Shown here: positions 58,560 to 64,000 of the stretch, piece by piece
How positions within the stretch are numbered: the first letter of the stretch is position 1
How the letters are laid out: the number at the start of each line of letters is the position of its first letter
From: Subtercola sp.
GTDB lineage: Bacteria; Actinomycetota; Actinomycetes; Actinomycetales; Microbacteriaceae
Direction: 5' to 3'
Length of the DNA stretch: 64,000 nt
Assembly: GCA_025463765.1 (NCBI GenBank)
Contig: JAODBC010000092.1
Span: 1-64,000 of the forward strand
Position numbers and translations under genes: made by a program
The notes under the pieces: model-generated
The model's database searches: none
What the model was told of the DNA's origin: nothing
The model's input: the letters and a program-made list of their open reading frames with translations, nothing else

Positions 58560-58588
58560 GATGGCGGTACCGGTGGGATTTGAACCCA
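58560..58588. repeat. Attachment-site core in the tRNA-Ser gene, right
   Basis: The tRNA 3' half up to the T arm and the base beyond CCA, repeated at 54855-54882 (28 bp) and 51648-51673 (26 bp) in the same orientation. It is the intact (tRNA-reconstituting) junction. Confidence 0.88.
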
Positions 58589-58651
58589 CGGTGCTCTTTC
58601 AAGCACACATGTTTTCGAGACATGTACCTTCGGCCGCTCGGACACGGTACC
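58562..58651 (-). tRNA. tRNA-Ser (anticodon CGA), intact, with encoded CCA
   Basis: Acceptor ggtaccg/cggtacc, discriminator G and encoded CCA; anticodon stem catgt/acatg around ctcgaaa (CGA); long variable arm (gtgctt...agagcac) as for serine; T arm gtggg-ttcaaat-cccac. The 3' 28 bp are repeated at 54855 and the last 26 at 51648. Confidence 0.95.
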
Positions 58652-58758
58652 GGGAAATACCTTACGGCACGGTCGCGTGAGGCGCCAATCGGGGCGTCGA
58701 GCGTGAAAGCGAGCCCCGGGCATCCACACCCCGGGTTGAAACGTGACAAAATCGGAGG

Positions 58759-59784
58759 GTGATTTACAACGCTGCAGATGACCGTTACGAACAGCTCCCC
58801 TACCGACGCACGGGCCGCAGTGGGCTGAAGCTCCCGGCGGTGTCGCTGGGGCTCTGGCAGAACTTCGGCGACACGACCACGACCGAGACGCAGCGCGCTA
58901 TTCTCCGGCGCGCCTTCGACCTGGGAGTGACCCACATCGACCTGGCGAACAACTACGGGCCGCCGTACGGCTCGGCCGAGACGAATTTCGGGCGCATCTT
59001 CGCTGAAGACTTCGTGCCGTACCGCGACGAAATGGTGATCTCGTCGAAGGCCGGGTATGACATGTGGCCGGGCCCGTATGGCAATTTCGGGTCGCGCAAG
59101 TACCTGCTGGCGAGCCTCGACCAGTCGCTCGCACGCATGGGGCTCGACTACGTCGACATCTTCTACTCGCACCGGCCCGACCCCGAGACTCCCCTCGAAG
59201 AGACGATGGGTGCGCTGCACACCGCCGTGCAAAGCGGGCGGGCGCTCTACGCGGGCATCTCGAGCTACTCGCCCGAGCGCACGGTGGAGGCGGCGCGAAT
59301 TCTGGCCGACCTCGGCACACCGCTGCTCATTCATCAGCCGTCGTACTCGATGTTCAATCGCTGGATCGAAGACGGCCTACTCGACACCCTCGGCGATCTG
59401 GGGGTCGGATGCATCGCCTTCTCGCCGCTCGCCCAGGGTCTCTTGACCGACCGGTACCTGAACGGCATTCCCGCTGACTCCCGCGCGGCACAGAACGGGT
59501 CGATGCAGCAGAGCTTCATCAACGACGAGACCCTCGCTCGCGTGAAGGGGCTCAACGACATCGCCGCCGGTCGTGGGCAGACGCTCGCCCAGCTCGCGCT
59601 GTCGTGGGCGCTACGGGATGCCCGGGTCACCTCTGTGCTCATCGGAGCCTCGAGCGTGAAACAGCTCGAAGACAACCTCGCGGCGACCCACAACCTCGCG
59701 TTCGAGCCCGATGAGCTGTCGGCGATCGACTCGTTCGCCACCGAGGCCGGCATCAACCTCTGGGCGGAGCAGAGCCAGGCCTAG
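58759..59784 (+). CDS. Aldo/keto reductase, L-glyceraldehyde-3-phosphate reductase (YghZ/Gpr)-like
   Basis: 341 residues, TIM-barrel AKR. HIDLANNYGPPYGSAE (Asp and Tyr), ISSKAGYDMWPGPYG (Lys) and YVDIFYSHRPDPETPLEETM (His) give the catalytic tetrad; the IAFSPLAQGLLTDRYLNGIP and IGASSVKQLEDNL blocks fit the YghZ subgroup. Starts with GTG; ggagg lies directly before it, closer than usual. NADPH-dependent detoxification of aldehydes is likely. Confidence 0.9.
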   Translation: MIYNAADDRYEQLPYRRTGRSGLKLPAVSLGLWQNFGDTTTTETQRAILRRAFDLGVTHIDLANNYGPPYGSAETNFGRIFAEDFVPYRDEMVISSKAGYDMWPGPYGNFGSRKYLLASLDQSLARMGLDYVDIFYSHRPDPETPLEETMGALHTAVQSGRALYAGISSYSPERTVEAARILADLGTPLLIHQPSYSMFNRWIEDGLLDTLGDLGVGCIAFSPLAQGLLTDRYLNGIPADSRAAQNGSMQQSFINDETLARVKGLNDIAAGRGQTLAQLALSWALRDARVTSVLIGASSVKQLEDNLAATHNLAFEPDELSAIDSFATEAGINLWAEQSQA

Positions 59785-59892
59785 CCGCCCCTCGCGTGGC
59801 CGCGCGCGGCCGCCGCCCGCCCCGCGCCCGCCCCGCCGCGTTGGCCGGGCGGGAGACTGGGGCGCTTCTATGAGCGATAGGCTCGAAGGGCA

Positions 59893-61272
59893 ATGCTTTC
59901 GATTTCGGTGGTGATACCGGCGCGAAACGACGCCGACATGCTTGAGGCCTGCCTGGCGGCGCTCGCGCGGCAGACGCGCCCGGCAGACGAGATCATCGTG
60001 GTCGACAACGGTAGCGACGACGACACGGCAGAGGTGGCTCGCCGTGCGGGGGCGACGGTGGTCTTCGAGCCGGTCGCGGGCATCCTGCATGCCACCGTCG
60101 CGGGGTTCGACTACCTGGCAGGCATAGACGCACATCGCGACGGCGTGAACCGCAGCCCAGCCGCGGCGCCGCGAGCCGACATCATGGCGCGCATCGACGC
60201 CGACTCGATTCCCCGGCCCGACTGGCTGGCAGAGATCGAGCGCGCCTTCACCGCCGACCCCGGCCTGACCGGAGTAACCGGCCCTGGCGAATACTACGGC
60301 GGCAACGCGCTGGTGCGCTGGGCCGGCGAGACGTTCTACCTCGGCGGGTACTTCGTCGCGGTGCGCGCACTGATGGGGCACGTGCCTCTTTTCGGGTCGA
60401 ACTTCGCGTTGCGCTCCAGCGCCTGGAGCCGCATCAAGCCGGGCCTGCACATCGACAACCCGCGTATGCACGACGATTTCGACATCTCGATGCGCCTCAC
60501 GCCCGCGATGCGAGTGCGTTTCGTCGAAGAAATGCGGATGCCCATCTCAGCCCGTCCGTTCGATTCCCTCGGCGGCTTCAGCCGACGGCTCGACTGGGCG
60601 TTCGCGACGCTGGCGGTGAACTGGGCCGAGGAGCGTCCGTGGACGCGTGTCGCCGCTCGACTCACGGCCGGCGCACGCTACCTCGTTGCGGAACACCCCG
60701 GCCGCCGTCTGGCGAGGGCCGAGCATCCTGCAGCTGTCGCCCAGCACGACGAACGCACCCCCGCGTCACGCGCTCGCGCGCCGATTTCGGTCGCCTCCGC
60801 CGCCGTTTGGAGTCAGAATCGACGCGCGAACACCCGCCGACTCCGCGCCGAACGCGTTTCAGCCCGCGGTGCGGCTGCGCGCGAACAGGTCGAGCAGGTC
60901 GAAACTGAGCTCGTACGGGGCGTCTTCACAGGGGCTGTGACCGGTGCGATAGACGTGCAGGCGGGCTCCGAGCGCCTCGGCGTTGGCCGCGTGAAGCGCC
61001 GTTGGCCACAGATCGTGCTCGCCCACCGCCACGTCGATCGGGATTCCCGACGCTCGAAGTTTTTCACGAACATCCGGAACCCGTTTCATCAGCCCCATGA
61101 TGTCGGCGTGCGACGACCGCCGAGTGTAGGCGAAACGCGCCTTGACGAACCGCAACCGCCCGGGTCGCACGTGCAAGACGTTCACCACGACGCCCCAGCG
61201 CATGAGGGCGGCGGCGACGCGGTTCGGGGCGTGGGTCGAGAACGCTCCGAGGCGCTTGACGCCACGGAATGA
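59893..61272 (+). CDS. Family 2 glycosyltransferase with abnormal 3' extension
   Basis: The first ~275 residues are a GT-A glycosyltransferase: SISVVIPARNDADMLEACLAAL, IIVVDNGSDDDTAEVA, MARIDADSIPRPDW, LFGSNFALRSSAW and HDDFDISMRL, clearly related to the gene at 40806. Homology ends near ERPWTRVAARL (about 60655). The open frame then runs on for 200 codons of Arg/Pro-rich sequence, antisense to the hydrolase gene from 60859. Either the natural stop was lost by mutation or frameshift, or the sequence has an error; the functional enzyme probably ends before 60860. Confidence 0.7.
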   Translation: MLSISVVIPARNDADMLEACLAALARQTRPADEIIVVDNGSDDDTAEVARRAGATVVFEPVAGILHATVAGFDYLAGIDAHRDGVNRSPAAAPRADIMARIDADSIPRPDWLAEIERAFTADPGLTGVTGPGEYYGGNALVRWAGETFYLGGYFVAVRALMGHVPLFGSNFALRSSAWSRIKPGLHIDNPRMHDDFDISMRLTPAMRVRFVEEMRMPISARPFDSLGGFSRRLDWAFATLAVNWAEERPWTRVAARLTAGARYLVAEHPGRRLARAEHPAAVAQHDERTPASRARAPISVASAAVWSQNRRANTRRLRAERVSARGAAAREQVEQVETELVRGVFTGAVTGAIDVQAGSERLGVGRVKRRWPQIVLAHRHVDRDSRRSKFFTNIRNPFHQPHDVGVRRPPSVGETRLDEPQPPGSHVQDVHHDAPAHEGGGDAVRGVGRERSEALDATE

Positions 61273-61755
61273 CTGCCCCGGCTCCGGCGGCGTGCCGAGC
61301 AGGGTGAGGCTCGCGACGAGCTCCGGATGCTCGGCGGCCACGATCTCGGCCACGATTCCCGCGAAGGAGTAGCCGAGCAGGTGTACCGGGGTATCGCCCT
61401 GGCGCAGGTAGGCGACGAGGTCGTCGGTGAAGAGTTCGTAGTCGTAGTGCTTCTTCGGCGGTGACAGGTTCTCAGGGCCCGCCCGGTGCGATTCGTACTG
61501 CCCGGCAAGGTCGTAACTCTGCACGTGATAACCCTGCGACACGAGTTCGCCGAAGATGTAGAAGAAGTCTTCTTTCGAGCCCGTGACCCCGGCGAGCAAC
61601 ACGACCCGCGGATGCCCGGCCTCCCCCGCCTCCCAGACCGCGAGCGGCCCGCTCGGCGCCTCGAACGTCGAGACCGTGACGCCGTCGGGCGGCGTGGCCC
61701 AATCGATGTCGCCAAGGGCTTCGTCGCGCAGCTGCTTTTCACGACGAGTGGTCAC
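60859..61755 (-). CDS. Alpha/beta hydrolase
   Basis: 298 residues from GTG 61755. VVLLAGVTGSKEDFFYIFGELVSQGYHVQSYDLAGQYES, nucleophile elbow LLGYSFAGIVAEIV, Asp in VAVGEHDLW and His in YRTGHSPCED complete a catalytic triad. Longer in-frame starts exist but would overlap the RtcB start region. Substrate unknown. The glycosyltransferase frame runs antisense over its last third. Confidence 0.87.
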   Translation of the reverse strand: MTTRREKQLRDEALGDIDWATPPDGVTVSTFEAPSGPLAVWEAGEAGHPRVVLLAGVTGSKEDFFYIFGELVSQGYHVQSYDLAGQYESHRAGPENLSPPKKHYDYELFTDDLVAYLRQGDTPVHLLGYSFAGIVAEIVAAEHPELVASLTLLGTPPEPGQSFRGVKRLGAFSTHAPNRVAAALMRWGVVVNVLHVRPGRLRFVKARFAYTRRSSHADIMGLMKRVPDVREKLRASGIPIDVAVGEHDLWPTALHAANAEALGARLHVYRTGHSPCEDAPYELSFDLLDLFARSRTAG

Positions 61756-61909
61756 GTCTGCCAAATTACCGCATCTGGCGAGTTGACAGTGCCTCACGTC
61801 TTCGCGTAGCGTCGGTCGGTTGCGCTGAGCCCCGGTCTTTGGGGCAGTTCGCGCGTCAGCCGGCAGGCCCGCGGGCGTGCCGTCGCACTCGACAAAGAAA
61901 CGAAAGGTC

Positions 61910-63084
61910 ATGAAGAAAATCACCGAACGCTTGCTCAGCTGGGCCAGCCTGCTCGAAGACAACACCCTCGAGCAGGCTCGCACTTCCTCACGCATGCCGT
62001 TCATCTACCCTCACTTGGCACTGATGCCCGATGCCCACCTGGGCCTCGGCGCAACGGTGGGCTCGGTCATCCCGACACTGGGAGCCGTGATGCCGGCGGC
62101 CGTCGGGGTCGACATCGGCTGCGGCATGATCGCGGTCAGAACGCAGTTCACGGCATCCGATGTCGACGCGCGCGTCGCCGCAGGCTCGCCATTGCGCGAG
62201 CAGATCGAGCGGGCGATTCCCCTGTCGGCAGGCGGAAAGAACAACACCATCGTCACGACGGCCGAGCCGCGCATCGACGAGCTGCGCGCGCTCGCCTCCG
62301 AGTCGGGTTTCGACCCGGCCACGTACGTTCGCGAATGGGAACGGCAGCTCGGCACCCTCGGCAGCGGCAACCACTTCATCGAAGTGTCTCTCGACGAGAC
62401 CGACGCGGTGTGGGTGTTCTTGCACTCGGGCAGCCGGGGTATCGGAAACCGCATCGCGCAGCACCACATCAAGGTCGCGCAAGCACTCATGTCGAAGTGG
62501 TGGATCGAACTACCCGATCGCGACCTCGCCTACCTCGTCGAGGGCACGGCCGAGTTCGACCGCTACATCACCGAGCTTCGCTGGGCACAGCGGTTTGCTC
62601 TGCTCAACCGCGAGGAGATGATGGATCGTGTCATCCGCCAGCTCAGCGAGTGGATGACCGTGCCGATCGTCGAGCAGGAACGCATCAACTGCCACCACAA
62701 CTTCACCGAGAAGGAGACGCACTACGGCAAGAGCGTCTGGCTCTCGCTAAGGGCGCGATCTCGGCGCGGGCGGGTCAGCCGGGGCTCATTCCCGGTTCGA
62801 TGGGAACGGCCTCGTACGTGGTGGCCGGGCTCGGCAACCCCGTCGCGCTGCAGTCGTCGCCGCACGGGGCGGGCCGGTCGTACTCGCGGTCGGCGGCGCG
62901 GCGAACCTTCACGCACGAGCAGTTGCGTGCGGCGATGGTGGGAATCGAGTTTCGCGACACCGACGCTTTCATCGACGAGATTCCCGCGGCGTACAAGCCG
63001 ATCGACCAGGTGATGGCCGATGCGGCCGAGCTGGTCGAGGTGCGGCACACGCTGCGGCAGATTCTCAACGTGAAGGGCGACTGA
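61910..63084 (+). pseudogene. rtcB: RtcB-type RNA ligase with an apparent one-base deletion
   Basis: RNA 3'-phosphate/5'-OH ligase. Frame 1 (61910 to about 62748) has MPDAHLGLGATVGSVIP, AVGVDIGCGMIAVRTQ, LGSGNHFIEVSLDE, FLHSGSRGIGN and INCHHNFTEKETHYGKSVWL. Frame 2 then continues without a gap in homology: KGAISARAGQPGLIPGSMG, SSPHGAGRSYSRSAARR (the guanylylated His) and VRHTLRQILNVKGD to 63084. One base is missing around 62746-62749 (ctcgctaag where ctcgcgtaag is expected). If real, the in-frame product lacks the catalytic His. Start ATG 61910 has gaaagg. Confidence 0.85.
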
Positions 63085-63088
63085 GTCG

Positions 63089-63215
63089 AGACCGGGTCGG
63101 CGGCGGGGTCGGGACCCGGGGTCGGAGCGTCGAGGTCGGGGCGCCGAGGCCGGGCGCCCCGGGGTCTGGGCGCCGGGGACGGGGCGCCGGGTCGAGGCGC
63201 CGGCGTCGGAACGTC
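63089..63215. repeat. Degenerate GC-rich repeats downstream of rtcB
   Basis: Imperfect units around gtcg(a)ggcgccg and ggggcgccg recur about eight times with variable spacing. No gene. They can form many alternative hairpins and may act as terminator for rtcB. Confidence 0.6.
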
Positions 63216-63223
63216 GTCGATAC

Positions 63224-63282
63224 CTCAGGAGATAGTGCCCGCCGAGGCTGTGCTTGGCGGGCCGCACGGCGTGTCTCCTGAG
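63224..63282. repeat. Nested inverted repeat (REP-like element or terminator)
   Basis: Outer arms ctcaggaga (63224-63232) and tctcctgag (63274-63282); inner arms gcccgcc (63237-63243) and ggcgggc (63256-63262); both perfect. It lies between rtcB and the deacetylase gene. Confidence 0.7.
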
Positions 63283-63328
63283 TTATCGCGACGGATCGCC
63301 GCACCCTGCCGCGGAATAGGCTGGAACC

Positions 63329-64000
63329 ATGGTCTTTCCCGAGCTCAAACGACCCGACATCGACGTGGGCCGCGACGGCGGCATACCCGATGCGACGATA
63401 CTGCTGCTGCACGCGCACCCCGACGACGAGACGCTCGGCACGGGCGGCCTGATGGCTCGGCTGGTGGCCGAGCGGGTGCGCGTCGTACTCGTGACGGCGA
63501 CGCGCGGCGAGCGCGGCGAGGTGGTTCCGGGGCCGCTGAAGCACCTCGAGGGCACCGCCGAACTGGCCGAGGTGCGGGTGGCCGAACTCGATGCCGCGAT
63601 GGGCGAGCTGGGGGTGGCCGATCACCGGTTTCTGGGCGCGGCAGATGCCCGGGCATCCACCCGTTCGCCCCGCCGGTACAGCGACTCGGGCATGAAGTGG
63701 GGGGCGTCGGGGTTCGCCGAGGCGGCGCCGGATGCGCCATCCGCCGCGTTGAGCCTCGCCCCGCTCGATGAGGTGGTCGACGATGTACTTTCCGTCATCG
63801 CAGACGTGCGCCCGCACGTGCTGGTGAGTTATGACGAGCGGGGTGGGTACGGGCATCCGGATCACGTGCGCATGCACGATGCAGCTGTTGCGGCCGCTGA
63901 GCGTTCGGGGCTGCCTCTTTATGTGATCGTGTCGAGCGCCGTCGAGGCGCAGGGCGGCGACGTGGTCGTGCCGCTCGGGGAGTATCGTGCGGCGAAGTTC
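63329..64000 (+). CDS. PIG-L/MshB-like deacetylase, 3'-truncated by window edge
   Basis: The first 224 codons. LLLHAHPDDETLGTGGLMARL holds the AHPDDE zinc site (His30, Asp33 region) and GYGHPDHVRMHDAA the second His pair. This is the MshB/Mca type of LmbE-like deacetylase, which in actinobacteria acts in mycothiol synthesis or in detoxification of mycothiol conjugates; which of these cannot be told here. ATG 63329 follows ggctgg; no strong ribosome site. Confidence 0.87.
   Translation, partial: MVFPELKRPDIDVGRDGGIPDATILLLHAHPDDETLGTGGLMARLVAERVRVVLVTATRGERGEVVPGPLKHLEGTAELAEVRVAELDAAMGELGVADHRFLGAADARASTRSPRRYSDSGMKWGASGFAEAAPDAPSAALSLAPLDEVVDDVLSVIADVRPHVLVSYDERGGYGHPDHVRMHDAAVAAAERSGLPLYVIVSSAVEAQGGDVVVPLGEYRAAKF

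Larger units (their letters stand above)
51648..58588. mobile_element. Tandem genomic islands at tRNA-Ser(CGA)
   Basis: Three direct copies of the tRNA 3' end divide the region into two segments: 51648-54882 (about 3.2 kb; helical protein, Arr-like protein, toxin-antitoxin) and 54855-58588 (about 3.7 kb; zinc-finger-like protein, two-gene cassette, phage packaging relics, integrase tail). A further integrase relic at 51383 implies a third island once lay to the left. No complete recombinase remains, so the elements are probably immobile on their own. Confidence 0.82.

Overview
The window is high-GC DNA with the gene content of an actinobacterium of the family Microbacteriaceae. Supporting signs are GTG starts, GTGA/ATGA gene overlaps, DUF222-HNH, DUF6458, DUF6069 and DUF2255 proteins, MmyB-type regulators, several luciferase-like flavin monooxygenases (LLMs) and a coenzyme-F420-type reductase domain. 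The family placement is an inference from gene content; genus and species cannot be read from the sequence.

Region 1 (1-18.6 kb) holds a 3'-truncated DUF222/HNH gene, an LLM with a repeat-built tail, tRNA-Cys, a winged-helix regulator and an asymmetric heterodimeric ABC exporter. It continues with a peptide-type substrate-binding lipoprotein of the KPN_01854 kind, a quinone oxidoreductase, an AhpD-like protein, the matching KPN_01858-type LLM, a copper-storage protein, a triple SnoaL-fold protein and two further LLMs. The repeated LLM/binding-protein/AhpD theme suggests scavenging of organosulfur or similar compounds. Several of these genes carry in-frame minisatellites, mostly 18 bp in period.

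Region 2 (18.6-41.7 kb) is signalling and redox: a heme-monooxygenase-like protein, two Ser/Thr kinases (one with GAF, one membrane-anchored), MarR, a VIT-type metal transporter, and a two-component system followed by ferric reductase, FMN-binding protein and ApbE (a flavin electron-export module). Further on are an APC permease, a GNAT-AAA fusion, a DHFR-like reductase, an epimerase, an FNT channel, Mn-catalase, and a heme-oxygenase-like diiron enzyme overlapping a CDGSH Fe-S protein.

Region 3 (41.8-51.2 kb) is a mosaic of small accessory modules: VapBC with a perfect palindromic operator, FUSC exporter, MarR/CocE hydrolase, TetR/SDR-Ddn fusion, and MarR/quinone reductase with a double palindromic operator. 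Gene relics lie between them.

Region 4 (51.2-58.65 kb) is a tRNA-Ser(CGA) integration hotspot. The 3' end of the tRNA gene is repeated at 54.86 and 51.65 kb, with integrase relics beside two of the three copies, giving two small tandem islands. They carry a toxin-antitoxin pair, an ADP-ribosyltransferase-like protein, an unrecognised 336-aa protein translationally coupled to a four-helix membrane protein (the best candidate for an undescribed system, possibly anti-phage), and phage packaging relics (HNH, terminase-small-like).

Region 5 (58.7-64 kb) returns to core-like genes: aldo/keto reductase, glycosyltransferase, alpha/beta hydrolase, RtcB RNA ligase interrupted by an apparent one-base deletion, and a 3'-truncated PIG-L/MshB-like deacetylase.
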